NCBI RefSeq assembly: GCF_027596085.1
Contig: NC_072462.1
Coordinates: 17,212,921-17,276,920 of the forward strand
DNA from: Anoplopoma fimbria
Lineage: Eukaryota > Chordata > Actinopteri > Perciformes > Anoplopomatidae
Direction: 5' to 3'
Length of the DNA stretch: 64,000 bases
Below are positions 12,555-40,810 of the stretch, piece by piece (positions within the stretch are counted from its first letter, which is position 1; every line of letters begins with the position of its first letter). Made by a program: the position numbers and the translations under genes. The notes below the pieces were generated by a model. That model did not search any database. It saw only the letters and a program-made list of their open reading frames with translations, and was not told where the DNA came from.

Positions 12555-13735
12555 ATGCTCTGGAGATTGTCTCTTGCCGTGGCTCTGGTGTGCGTCGGTG
12601 GCATTTGCAACTGTATGAAGGCTGACCTGATGAGCCGGTTGATCATGCCGAGGGACTACGGGGTGAAACTGTGCGGGAGAGAGTTCATCAGAGCAGTCAT
12701 TTTCACCTGCGGCGGCTCCCGGTGGAAACGATCCACAGAGGGGGACAGAGGTGAGTCGACAGATCTGCCTTTTCACTAATTGCTTAATTTGTGTGTAAAG
12801 TGTTTTTCTAATAATAGCAGCACAAAGATTTGAATAGAAACATGTTTCAAAAACATATAGACTTATTGTAAAGTCAACTTCTAACTGTATGTGGAAACAC
12901 GTCTTCAAATACAGTATTCTTGTGTGGCCAATGTATAGTGTTAGAAATGTATTTATCCTTAAGGCTGAGGATGATTTAAGGGAAGAAGAAAAGGTCCACA
13001 GAAGAGGAACTGTAATTGTTTTCTGGATTTCTTCTTTAAATTCTTGCGAGCATATGTTACTGTAGATAGTCACTGATTACACATCAAAAGGTTAGTCTGC
13101 CACAGAGTTTTTAATCAGGCAACAGTCCCGTCCCCCCCACTCCATTTCAGTTAGACAGCTGATTGACAGAGCCTTGTATTTCAGCACCATGGTCAGCTCA
13201 TGGTCATTGTTAATTGCAAAAAAACGTATTTCTATTATTTCAGCGTTGTTAATCCTCCGAAAAGCACCTTTATAAACATGTTCTGATCATTGAATATACT
13301 TTTACAACAGCATTTGAGAAAATGATATACTGTAAGCTTTATATTCAACTCATGTTAATATTTATCCATCCTTTTCCTCCAGATCCCTTCCAGTGGAGTT
13401 CCCTCAGTGACGTTACAGTGGAGGACAACCAGCACACCTGGCAATCTGGCCAAGAGCTCACAGCAGATAACCTTTCTCCTCTCAGCATCGGCTCCTCTTA
13501 CTCCCTGGCAGACCTCCTGGCTATTTACAGAGGCGGGCGAGCCAGGCAGCAGCAGCATCCGTCGCTGACTGACTTGGCCCTTCAGCCACTAACAGTTTTA
13601 GGCGAGCAAGACGGGAACCGAGCAGCAGCTGACGGGCCCATACCGAGCAAGAAGAAGAGGAACTTTTCTCTGGGTGTGGCAGGAAAGTGCTGTAACCAAG
13701 GCTGTACCAAGAATGATATCGGACGCCTGTGCTGA
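12555..13735 (+). CDS. rln: Relaxin-family prohormone, 2 coding exons
   Basis: Exons 12555-12750 and 13383-13735 join (phase 1, GT-AG) to 182 residues. Residues 1-23 form a hydrophobic signal peptide. The B chain holds Cys40 and Cys52 in the C-x11-C spacing and the receptor-binding pattern R-x3-R-x2-I (within CGREFIRAVIFTCGGSRW). It ends at a dibasic Lys58-Arg59. A C-peptide of about 95 residues follows, then the furin-type site KKKR (155-158). The A chain carries CC-x3-C-x8-C (Cys168, 169, 173, 182), and Cys182 is the last residue. Processing and three disulfides would give a two-chain secreted hormone acting on RXFP-class G-protein-coupled receptors. The B chain resembles RLN3, yet the position between plgrkt and jak2 is that of mammalian RLN1/RLN2, so I call it teleost rln; a rln3 paralogue is the alternative. 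The chosen ATG starts directly before the signal peptide. Confidence 0.93.
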
Positions 13736-13852
13736 GGCAGGAACGAGTGGGGAATTTTAAGATTAAATATTTTCTTTATCATCCTCACTTGATATTTTGT
13801 TTTAAAAAAAATCATGTCATGTTCTGTAAATCACTCTTTCCGCAACACTGAA

Positions 13853-13858
13853 AATAAA
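13853..13858 (+). terminator. Polyadenylation signal of rln
   Basis: An AATAAA lies 118 bases after the rln stop codon. It is the first canonical signal downstream. Confidence 0.75.
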
Positions 13859-16157
13859 TTTTAAATACTGTGTTAATATGAAATGTTGAGCCGTATCATA
13901 TGTTGTCTTCCACACAAAACAGCATCCATGTTCCATATCACACTATTCTACTAAACTATGGTTATACCAGCAGAGGCCATTATAGCACATTAATGTAATT
14001 TAGGCTGCTGTGAACTTATTGCTGGCCTCCGTTCACAACATTACGTCTGCCAGATCATTTTCTGTTCACACCCTGAGGACACTACTGCAAAAGAGCAGAT
14101 TTCCTTTTTTTTAACCCTTAATGACACAGTTATAACAAATAAATACATTTAAACACTTGAACAAAACCCACACTTTCATCTTTTGTCTAAATCTAGATAT
14201 CGAAATAAATACTATAAGCTGTTTGACTGTATGTACAATAATATGTGTAATATGTGAAATACAAGCCACATTTAGATTTAAAAAGTAAAATTTTCATGTC
14301 CATAGTACTACAATATGTTTAGTTTAATAAATGTTTATTACAAACCTGGAATATACTACATATCCATTTTATTCTCATTAATCAACTTAATATTTACATC
14401 TGTGTACACATACATGTATTAAAGGTAGCTGCATGCTGCCATCAGATGACAGAACCAGGCTTAATGTCATCCACACTGCAACAAACTGAAATTAGAATAA
14501 ATAGAAAGAACAACCATTTCAATCTAGATAAAAAAAAATGATACATATTTCATGAGGCAGCAACATTTCCCATCTTTGCGTTATTTAGCAACTCAGAATA
14601 AACTGTCAATCTCTCATTCACAACAGACTTGACGTGAACTAAATGTTCAGACCGGCGTGATGCCCAGAGGTTAGAGCGTACAGACACACTGTATGTTTGT
14701 TACTGGGAATACTTTGCTCTTTACAGTGACTCATTCTTAGCGATGTGAGAGGGCATCCTTCTTTTTAGCAGTATAAATATTTTTAGGTTGTAAAATTGTA
14801 AAGAAAGATGCTGCTCCACATGTAAATCTGAGTTTCCTGAGGAAATGACCGGTCCCATCCATTACGTTTTAAAAATGAAAAAAACATTTAAACAAAAAAA
14901 TATCACAGATACATTTGTGGCTGACGATGTAATGCACACAGAACACAAACACTTAATAAACAATTACACAAGCTCCTCAACAACTTAGAAATGGCTGAAA
15001 AGCCATGAACATGAACAAAAGTCAAAGACGTTTTAAATAAGACCATCACCTGCAACAACAAGTTACTGCAGACAATAAAAGCATCTCCCTTCATCATTTT
15101 CTCAGACCAGATAAACTTCACATTAGGTATCTACGGTACAGGCAGATAGTATACCTGTATAACACTGAAAACATACTTTATTTATAAAATATATACCCAT
15201 TACTAATTACAAAGACATCATCATTTTACGTTTAAAAAAAGAAAAGACTTTTACTGATTGAGTCCATGATATGACACGATTGGATACCCAGTTTTCGAAG
15301 AGATTGCTGAGCAGTTATTGCTGTCTCTATAATGTGTTTGATAAATAACAGTATATTTGTTACAATTCTGGCCACTGATGTGTAGTCATAGCAAATAAAT
15401 ACCACTCAAAAAGGACTTATGGGTGCTTCTGCTTCTTTGATTTGCATTGAATATCTGGAAAACACAAGTCCACTGTAACAGCTGAAATGTGACTTGATAC
15501 TATCAAGCAGATGTCTGTCTGGGTGTCAGCAGGACGACCACTGCTCAGTTCAAGTCCCTAAAAGTTCGGCTACACAAGAGCATTGCAGGGAGGTTCAGGT
15601 GTGCAGTCAGATGGCTCTTAAGAATCCCACGCGCTCTTTGTTAAACGATAAAAGTTGTGCTAGTTTTACAACAATAAAAGGACAAAATCAAAGGACTAAG
15701 CATTAAGTGATGAAATGCTGCTTGTTGGCTATTTATACATTTTTGGTACCAAAACTGAGGCTTAAACTTTTCAACACAAGGCAGAGAAAATGTACAAATC
15801 AAAAAAAAAAAGAATAATCAAATAATGAAATGTTCTTAAAGACATCTGGCATATATTTGGTTTGGTGTCTTGCCTCGGATGTAGTGTACTAATGAATCAA
15901 ATAATTTGTATACCTCATAGAAAGAAGTAGGTAAACTGCCAAGAAATCCCCATTCATCATCCGTATTTGAAAGAGTGTCAAATAGGCTGACGGACAGACG
16001 GAGCACCAAAAGAAAAACAAGTATACGTCAGACTAGTGAGTGCATCACTGCAGTAAACCCAGACGTCACAAACGCATTCATCGTTCTGTTAAGATCTGTG
16101 AGGACTGACTCCCTGGAGTCGTCACCTAAAGGTCAAAGGTTAAGGGATCAGCGTGGC
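13859..16157 (-). other. rln-jak2 convergent spacer and jak2 3' UTR
   Basis: The two genes converge here. AT-rich sequence with no coding frame runs down from the jak2 stop codon. A minus-strand AATAAA at 14334-14339 and another near 15178 are candidate jak2 polyadenylation signals, so the 3' UTR is about 1.0 or 1.8 kb. I see no repeat family I recognise. Confidence 0.45.
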
Positions 16158-32591
<16,434 letters not shown>

Positions 32592-32979
32592 GCGCCGTCT
32601 AAAACAAACATCCACCTGTCAGGGGACAAAGATATATGCACTTTATGTTTAAATGTGGAGAAGATCAAGTGTAAAACTGGGAATTAACAGCACATTTATT
32701 CCTGGTCTGTTCAATCTTACTTGCACCCTAACACGGCTACATTTTTCTCGACCACATCCATTTTGAACAGTTTCTGATTCAGATCTCTGGGATGTCATGG
32801 TATCCCTGACACTAGCATTACTTATCGTCAATTAGCCTACAATTTATGGTTACTTATCAGAACACACAATCACTTATCACAAGACTACAGTGCAGTACAT
32901 TTACTATACAGACTGTCCCGGGCAGCTCTCAGCAGTTCTAGTCTTTAAACTATATACGTATGGACTTTATCATTTTTAC

Positions 32980-33190
32980 ACACGGAAAAACATTTGGTGC
33001 TTTCTCGATTCCTGTGTTTCCTCGAGAAACCAAAAGGCTGACCTTTGTGGAATAACTTTTGGATGGATTGCCGTGTCATTTGGTACGGACAATGAATTCC
33101 CATCCAACATGAATTGCGCTGATTTTGATGATCCCCTGAACATTCATCCAGGGCCATCATTGGGTAAACATTTTAATTACTTCAATATGT
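32980..33190 (+). mobile_element. Dispersed teleost repeat, first part
   Basis: The stretch TTTTGGATGGATTGCCGTGT followed by CATTTGGTACGGACAATGAA and GATGATCCCCTGAACATTCA matches a repeat frequent in percomorph introns. A second copy, with more of the 3' part, lies at 59215-59510. No terminal repeats are visible. Confidence 0.6.
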
Positions 33191-34192
33191 TGAATTAAAA
33201 CCAAATACTCAGTAACTGAAAACAGAACTGAATCTTTTCAAGTTAGATACTGAAATAGAATTATCTGGTGTGTGGCTCTGCACTGCAGTCTGCTTTTGAT
33301 GACAGGCTTGCTGACGAGGCATAATAGTGGTAGAAGCAAATGGTATGCGACATGCTTTTCAATATTGCATATGTTTTGCCTTGACACAGACAGTCAGATG
33401 TGTCGTTTGTTCAATCTGAAACAAACTGTGTCTGTTAAGTTTGAAAGGGCTTTTAGCTATAATAAGATAAATAATAATACACTGTTTTTAAGGTGTTAAG
33501 TCATTATAGGTGGATATTGAGTATTCATATATAGGCCTTACTTTTCCTTCCTTTATTGGTCAAAGACAGAAGGAGGGGGAGGGACTTAGTTGCTGCCCAA
33601 TACACCAGCCTGAGCAATGAGGATGAGTGAGTGATTTCATAACTTCCTTGCATTCTTTCCCATATATCATTGTCATTCATAGCTATTCATGGATGGTATT
33701 ATCAGCTGATAACAGTCAAAAATTAAGTAAAGGTAAACAACAATATACTGTAGACCATCCTGAACCAAAAGCTCCTTTAAAACAACAACAGAAAGACCTA
33801 ATGCTATAAACAACGTGGGTAAACTTAAAGGAAAACATAGATTACCTAAATGCTGACATCATTGCTGTTTAGATCCTTTAGGCTAACACACTTCCAATAG
33901 CGTACTATTGGGTAGCTGCAATTTCCATGCAGTGGGATTTGGGCCATTTTTTGCAACAAATGAACATTAACTGTATTTTGTTACTTATTGACCTCCAGCA
34001 TATTCAGTATCCAGAGATTTCCAGGATTAAGCAACACAGTGGCTGGAGTCCAACGTTAAGAAATATTAACAGTCTCCATTTAAATGACATCATGGAGTGC
34101 AATGGCCTGAAATGTTCATTACCACCATCACAACTGCACCATCAGTGAAATCTGTTAGTTAAGCCTCATTTACTCAGAAAATCTTATGAGAT

Positions 34193-34216
34193 TTGGGTCT
34201 CTTTTGAGAGACCCAA
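34193..34216. repeat. Short perfect hairpin, 10-bp arms
   Basis: TTGGGTCTCT and AGAGACCCAA flank a TTTG loop, just before a long (CA)n run. Confidence 0.85.
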
Positions 34217-34250
34217 GAACAAATACCATCTAAAAGTACAACAAGAAATC

Positions 34251-34259
34251 ACACACACA

Positions 34260-34349
<90 letters not shown>
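34251..34349. repeat. Long (CA)n microsatellite
   Basis: About 100 bases of nearly pure CA repeat, with one AA interruption near its start. It is likely length-polymorphic. Confidence 0.97.
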
Positions 34350-34351
<2 letters not shown>

Positions 34352-34789
34352 GTACATTTCAACTGGTGTGTGTTGTTTGACAGAGTACAGGTCTATGTAG
34401 GATACTACACAGAAGACAGTGCAAAGTTAAAGTGAAAAACAAAGCAAGGAATAATGAAACATTTTATTTTGGTAACAAGGCTTCAGCAGCTGGGGCAGAA
34501 CACTATTGGTGCTACATAGTTGGAGAACTTTGATCTATACGAGAGGAAGGACAACAGAAACACTATACTCTAACTTTCTGTCAGTGTGTTTACACAGCCA
34601 ACACTTTTTATCATGTAGGAGACAGGCAGAGAGTTGGACGGGTTCCTTATCTGGGCCTCGGTGCTGGTTGTGTCAGCACTATCAGCTCGGACACATTGAC
34701 TGCTCTGCTTCAATGCTGGATGCTGATGACACGTCTTTTTACTAAAATGTTCTGTTTGTTTGTTTTGTTTGCTCCTTTGTGTTCTTTTT

Positions 34790-34892
34790 TTGTTTTGTTT
34801 GTCTTCGCCCTATGTAAAGCGTCTTTGAGTACCTAGAAAAGCGCTGTATAAAATGAAAGTATTATTATTCTTATTATTATTATTATTATTTA
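34790..34892 (+). mobile_element. LINE-type 3' tail ending in ATT repeats
   Basis: The sequence ATGTAAAGCGTCTTTGAGTA followed by AAAAGCGCTGTATAAAATGA and an (ATT)n end is a typical fish non-LTR retrotransposon tail. The body upstream (from about 34470) may belong to the same element but is not recognisable as an intact frame. Confidence 0.65.
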
Positions 34893-35589
34893 TATCGGTC
34901 TCTGGACATTTTGCCCTTCCCGACAAACTGCTGGGCTTCTTTTAAAGTTTGGATCAAGTTCTATAAAAAACAATGGCTTACTAAATCAGTTACTACAGAC
35001 TAATTTAAGTGGACCCCAGCTGATGGAAGCCAAGGCTACAACTTTCCCAACTATAAAAACAGAGCTTATTAAACAGGTACAGCACATCACCCATATGATC
35101 ACTTTTCATTGTTGGAAGCAGTATGACACCGAATGAATGTACAAAATGAATGACTTGGCTTCAGATGGACCATTATCTTAGTTGGACAGGAATATATGCT
35201 AAATTGAGGCGTCAAATTATTTATATTGACATCTGGCTGTTACATCCCAAAATATTCACTGTGGCCGCTGTTTTGCTCTCTTCCCTCCTGCTGTATGTCA
35301 GTGAATGAAAATGATCCATGTCCTACTGCATAGCAAGGATATACAAATTACAACAATAAACACACTATCCCGAACCTGGAACAATTGACAGAATCCTTTG
35401 ACAAAAACAATTTTGAGTAAATATTTAAATTATTTCAAGTATTAGTTTTTGACAGTACAAAACAATCAAATGTGAACATTTCCTGTTTTATCTTCATCAT
35501 TCAGCCTTCAAACGATTAATCCAGAAAATAATATCATATTAATGTATAAAATAGAGCCTATAAGAAGTATTATTATTCGGGTTCCTAAT

Positions 35590-35905
35590 AAGGAAGGCTA
35601 CCATAATAACTCTGAAGGAGACTGTAGACCCAGTGCATCCAACAACTGTACCCTTGGTACTTGACCTGTCACAGATTACTGACGGAGTGAAAGAAAGATT
35701 TAATGGCCCAATGAAACCACCAACCATGTTAACCACACATCAACATAAACATCACAAACATGAAGCGTGGTGCTGGCAGCCTCATGGTGTCTGGAAAATC
35801 TTCACATGGTTGCCAGATGTACACAGCTGGGTGAGCCACACACATAGACCCAAAGCTATAACTGCTGCCAGAAGGTGTAAATACTAATTTATGTGCCAAA
35901 ATGTG
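35590..35905 (+). mobile_element. Degenerate Tc1/mariner-like fragment
   Basis: The segment AACATGAAGCGTGGTGCTGG-like text (35756-35775) followed by GCAGCCTCATGGTGTCTGG resembles the transposase region of fish Tc1 elements, and the later GCCAGAAGGTGTAAATACTA resembles their 3' end. The frame is broken by stops, so it is a dead remnant. Confidence 0.55.
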
Positions 35906-38369
35906 GCATTAGCTTCTTTCATAAATGAAACCATTAAGAAGATGAAATGAGGTTGTTGGACTGATTCAGGTTTTATGCAAGTCCGAGCCGCATGTGTGCA
36001 ATGTGAACTCAAACAACTTCTCTTAAGGAGGAGAGCGATAGCCGACTCCACTATGTGCCAAGAAGGACAACAAAGCTTGATGACACTCCTGACTCACTAG
36101 TGATACATTGAATTTGCATTGTGTAACGCCACCAATCGTAGCCTGGGGATCATAGCGTGTTACTAATCTAGCTCTAGAAACGTGTTTATCAACACAGCAA
36201 TGAGTTGGTCATACCTATTCATGTTTTGACAAGCAACCACAAAAATTCATATATCAAAGCAAACCGTGCTATCTCTTTGTGATCGGGATATACGCCTCCC
36301 CTATTATATTTCGTCAAATGCTAACAAAGAAGGCGACCGTGGGTAGGAAAAGTCTACCAAAACATTTTGTTTGACTACGGGATATAATCTTCACTGAACT
36401 AACAGTACAGTTGTGTCTAAAGTTAAAATTATCCTTGGCGTTACTGCTCACCCATTTCTCACATACTGATGCAACAATGCAGTTGTTTCAGTGGCCGTAC
36501 ACTTCCCCAAAAGTGTCTGCAAAACATTTCCCAGCAGTGCATTTACTTTCTGTAATGATGATTTAAAATCAACATTACACATCTTTTGATATGACCTCAA
36601 AGTATTCTGTCTCCTCTCTGTGTGTAAATGTAGAAACTATGCACTTTCCTACAGCTTTCACTTGCTATATGTTTTCTTTCCCAGATGATGTTAACCTTAA
36701 TTGCTGGTGATTCTTGGGCAGCTTTGGCAGTTACTAACTGTGACACTTTTTTGGCAAGGATTTCCAGTCATGATGAAGTCAGTTAGGAGTTTGCACGCTT
36801 CAATAACTAAATGAATCAGTGCTCCAGGAAACACAAGGCTTCCTTACAATTTGTGCTAAACCACATCACAGTGTGGGATGTTTTCATTTCAGTGTTTGGG
36901 TTCAGATTTAGCTGCAAGTATCTCTAAGATCCGGTTCTCCAAATAAATCACACTTAACTTCATTTGCCAAAATGTGTGACTTGGAAAAATGTGCAGCTGT
37001 TACTTTTATGTTCCATTTTTAAAAATAGCCAACTCATTCATTTTTTTTCTCCATTACAGCAGCTCACAGTGTAGTTCTTAGTATGTGACCTGAATTATAC
37101 TTGCAAGAATAATGTACTTTCCCCATTACTGTCTACATGTCTGTCACGGATTATGTTCTTCCAGTAAAGACCTAAACAAAAATGCCAAATCGGCTGTAAG
37201 TGGTTTGACAAGAAGCCTAATGAATCAACACTGCCTACCTACAACATCATGTTGAAAATAAATCAAGAACAAATGTACTCTTTTAGAAACATACACAAAC
37301 AGTATACTATGTACGCATGTCTTACCCTAAATAGATACACTACTAAGTATAGCCTTGTTGGGATATGTGTAGAGTTAATACTGCACTGCTGCCTGGAACC
37401 AGCAGTCCCCCTAACATGTCATACAGTCAATTTAAGAATCCATATTAGTACTGTTGGCTGGGGATGACTCAAACATTTCAAACAACACTGCTTCCCTTCT
37501 CAAAACCAGAGAACAGAGGCAACATTATGAAGCTTGAACTGGAAGATGACTTGATTGCTCTGAGGAGAATTAACTAGCCTGGCTTTTTTAAATGGATTAT
37601 CTCAAATTATCTTTGTAAATCATGTGGCAGCATTATCAACAAACTACTGTAAAAATTGTACATTCAGCTACCAGTTTATCAGGTTCCCTTGATTGGCCAA
37701 ATGCAGTTTAATAGAACAGCCCTACAATAAACCCGCCCTACATTTGTTCAAACTGTTCTAGAGAGGTGTTGATTTAAGGATGAAGGAGTCACCTTTTTGG
37801 AACTTTATTAACAAACTCCAGGCCTCATCACTTCAGGTGTTCATTCAACTTAATGGTCATTTTGTAAGGAGCTAGGTTGGATTAAACAGGGAGAGATAAT
37901 GCAATACAATTCAATAGCTCCAAAAGCTGCTGTCTCCAAAATGAGTTTAAAGATGATTGAATGACTCTCAAAAACAGTTTTGATTTAGGCTTTGACGGAT
38001 AAATGAGCCAGGCCAATATATTGACCAACATTAGCTTGTCGCAAAAATACCAATATCGGCATTATGTAACAAGACATAGTAATAACATTGTCTCTATTAC
38101 TTAGTTTGTCCTAGAGTGAACTGATGATTCTTTAATTTCCAAACTGAAGGGAATCTTATAAAAACTGATTGTTTAGGTTATGTATTCATTATAAAGAAAT
38201 ACGTATTGGCCAACATACAGTTTTTTCAAACTATCAAATATAAATTTCAATATCGGCCTCAGATATCCAATATAGACATGGCTCTCTCCAACAATGACCT
38301 TTATTGCAGGGCTATGTATTAGTAAAACATCACATTAGCATCAGACAGGTGTAGGCCTACCTAATAGAG

Positions 38370-38372
<3 letters not shown>

Positions 38373-38441
<69 letters not shown>
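38373..38441. repeat. (AT)n microsatellite, left of a Tc1-like MITE
   Basis: About 69 bases of pure AT alternation end exactly at the left terminal repeat of the element at 38443. Confidence 0.95.
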
Positions 38442-38442
<1 letters not shown>

Positions 38443-38445
<3 letters not shown>

Positions 38446-38638
38446 TACCAGTCAAAAGTTTTTTCTTTATTTTTCTTTTTTTCTACATTGTAGATTAATA
38501 TTGAAGACATCCAAACTATGAAGGAACACATATGGAATTATGTGGTAAACAAACAAATGCTCAACAAACCAGAATATGTTTTATATTTTAGATTCTTCAA
38601 AGTAGTTGAATGAGAAGGTGTGTCCAAACTTTTGACTG

Positions 38639-38643
<5 letters not shown>
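38443..38643. mobile_element. Short non-autonomous Tc1-like element (MITE)
   Basis: The left end CAGTACCAGTCAAAAGTTT and the reverse complement of the right end (38625-38643) match at 18 of 19 bases. The element is about 200 bases long and sits between AT repeats, consistent with the TA target of the Tc1/mariner superfamily. The interior (TTTCTACATTGTAGATTAAT and similar) looks like the outer regions of fish Tc1 transposons with the transposase deleted. Confidence 0.85.

Positions 38644-38682
<39 letters not shown>
38644..38682. repeat. (AT)n microsatellite, right of the Tc1-like MITE
   Basis: The AT run resumes immediately after the right terminal repeat, as though the element had inserted into one continuous AT array. 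Confidence 0.95.
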
Positions 38683-38685
<3 letters not shown>

Positions 38686-38984
38686 TGACATGAATTAATT
38701 CCAGTTATCTCTTGTCTTTTTTTCAACACTTTCTTAATAACAATTAAGTAGGTCACAGTAAGTGGTGCATGGTTAGAGTGTATAGTTTCTCTACAGTGTA
38801 GCAGCACAGACCAGCTGTTTCTCTGCCAAGCTTTCACTGGCGACAATCGTTTCTGCAGGAACTTCTTGACACAACAATGATCGCTCTCAACATTCACACG
38901 CAACTTACTCTGTCTGCTGTCTTCTGGTGTCTTCTGAGTCAGCACAGGTCTGTCTCTGAAGTCCTACGGGTCTTTCAAAAAAAC

Positions 38985-38989
38985 CTACG

Positions 38990-39035
<46 letters not shown>
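38985..39035. repeat. (AC)n-(GA)n compound microsatellite
   Basis: A short AC run passes directly into a GA run about 230 bases from the putative jak2 first exon. Confidence 0.95.
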
Positions 39036-39037
<2 letters not shown>

Positions 39038-39260
39038 TCAACCTGTGATAGCACGTTAATCCACGGACCCAACGTTAACGACTCACGTTAGCTGTCCACA
39101 AAAGTTGCCCCTTTAACTTCCATTCTAGACTCTAGTTCTAGACTTTTTACCGAACTACTTTCATCTGACGCATCACCGAGCTCACATGACGCTCGGGTGT
39201 AGGTGGTAAAAAAAAGAAAGAAAAAAACGCAACTGTTAACCTACTAGTGCCCGGACTCAC

Positions 39261-39420
39261 CCTAAAACTGTCTCTCCATATGAGTGTATCATAGTAGGCT
39301 ATGATGAGGATGACGCCTCCAGACTCCTCTCTCTCTGACCCACTGACTCGGGTTCTTCCGCGTTTGTAGCAGGAAGCTTTTTTGATATTAGAATCCCCCT
39401 TTTAGAGCTGAGGAAGTCGA
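39261..39420 (-). promoter_or_regulatory. Candidate jak2 promoter and non-coding first exon
   Basis: On the minus strand a strong donor, TTTTAGG followed by GTGAGT, lies at 39259-39261. The sequence above it is less AT-rich than its surroundings and contains a CTTCCG element typical of ETS-bound promoters near 39355. The jak2 start-codon exon has only seven bases before its ATG, so an upstream non-coding exon must exist. This is the best candidate I see. Confidence 0.4.
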
Positions 39421-39581
39421 AAGTTAAAGCCAGAAATGGCATGTGTGTACAATTGTAAGGTACTTTTACTTTTCTTGAGTACTTCCCTTTTATGCATATT
39501 TATAGGTACGTCAGGCTACATTTGATGAGGACATTTGTTGTGCTTTTTTTACTCCGCTACTTTTTTTGGTTTTTTACTTTT

Positions 39582-40290
39582 TACATTACATTACATTACA
39601 TTACAGTCATTTAGCAGATGCTTTTATCCAAAGCGACTTACAATAAGTGTATTCAACATAGGTATTCAAGAGAACTACTAGTCACCAGAAGTCATAAGTG
39701 CATCTCCTTTCTTAAACAAGCATCTAAAAGCATAAACCAGAGCAAAAGTACAGTGCAGAAACAAACTAATACGAATACAATAAGTGCAACAAACTAAATA
39801 AGTGCGAATACAATAAGTAGTGCAACAAACTAATACAACAAACTAATACGAATAACAAACTAAGTACAATAAGTGCAACAAACTAATACGAATACAATAA
39901 GTGCAACAAACTAATACGAATACAATAAGTGCAACAAACTAATACGAATACAATAAGTGCAACAAACTAATACGAATACAATAAGTGCAACAAACTACAA
40001 TAAGTGCAACAAACTAATACGAATACAATAAGTGCAACAAACTAATACGAATACAATAAGTGCAACAAACTAATACGAATACAATAAGTGCAACAAACTA
40101 ATACGAATACAATAAGTGCAACAAACTAATACGAATACAATAAGTGCAACAAACTAATACGAATACAATAAGTGCAACAAACTAATACGAATACAATAAG
40201 TGCAACAAACTAATACGAATACAACAAGTGCTAAGTGGAAGGCTCAGGGTAGTACTTCTTGAAGAGGTGAGTTTTCAGCCTGCGCCGAAC
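39582..40290 (-). mobile_element. Dispersed retroelement-like repeat with an internal minisatellite
   Basis: Reading on the minus strand, the right part contains TCAAGAAGTACTACCCTGAG and the left part ends in AAGTCGCTTTGGATAAAAGC, AGATGCTAAATGACTGTAATG-like text and (TGTAA)n, the same LINE-type tail as the SINE at 5803-6090. Between these ends lies a 28-bp tandem repeat (39760-40230). I take it as one reversed, tail-bearing element whose centre expanded. Confidence 0.6.
39760..40230. repeat. 28-bp minisatellite, about 15 copies
   Basis: The unit reads GAATACAATAAG, then TGCAACAAACTAATAC. Copies from about 39868 to 40222 are nearly identical, with one deleted copy near 40000; those at the left edge are irregular. 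The uniformity points to recent expansion or homogenisation. Confidence 0.95.
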
Positions 40291-40689
40291 AGGTACATTG
40301 AGTACACACACAAAACATAGAAAACCGAATACTATTACACAGAATAACAGAAAGACAGGCAAAACTTCCCGAGTACAAATGTAAAGCTGCCTACTGACAG
40401 CAATGTTGGCAAGGATGCTGCTCTTTCAGTGTATGATTTTACATACACAATGTGTAATGAGCATGTAAATGTACACCACCAGCAACAACATGAAAAGGAA
40501 CCATAAGACTAATAATTACATCATATATCTAATAAGACAGTAATAAAAAGGAGCTATTCTGCATAATGATATTGTTTTCCTGAGAATATTTCCATAATAA
40601 CACTTTTGCAAACGTGACTTTTACTTAAGCATACATGATAAAAAAAAAAGTTATGACAGATAAATCATAAATACGATAAGATAAAACAA

Positions 40690-40810
40690 GATAATATATG
40701 ATAAGATTATCTTTTAGAAGTCCCACAGCGGGGACATTTGAAGGATTACAGAAGCAGAGTGGATAGTGCAAAAAAAACAAATAAGAGACATAAGTTGAAA
40801 ACAAGTATGA
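40690..40810 (-). mobile_element. Dispersed fish repeat, reverse orientation
   Basis: On the minus strand this reads TTGCACTATCCACTCTGCTT, then CTGTAATCC and CCCCGCTGTGGGACTTCTAA. It matches the ending seen at bases 40-75 of the window. Confidence 0.6.

Larger units (their letters stand above)
32599..39260 (-). other. jak2 5' intron (before the start-codon exon), repeat-rich
   Basis: If the non-coding exon near 39.3 kb is right, this 6.7 kb is jak2's first intron. It contains the repeats listed at 32980, 34250, 34790, 35600 and 38373-38682, and no convincing coding exon. Short frames here are fragments of repeats. Confidence 0.5.

Noticed and set aside
12492..13073. A 193-codon open frame on the minus strand across rln exon 1 and its intron.
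   Set aside because: It is the antisense shadow of the relaxin exon and continues into AT-rich intron with no domain, conserved start or splice evidence.
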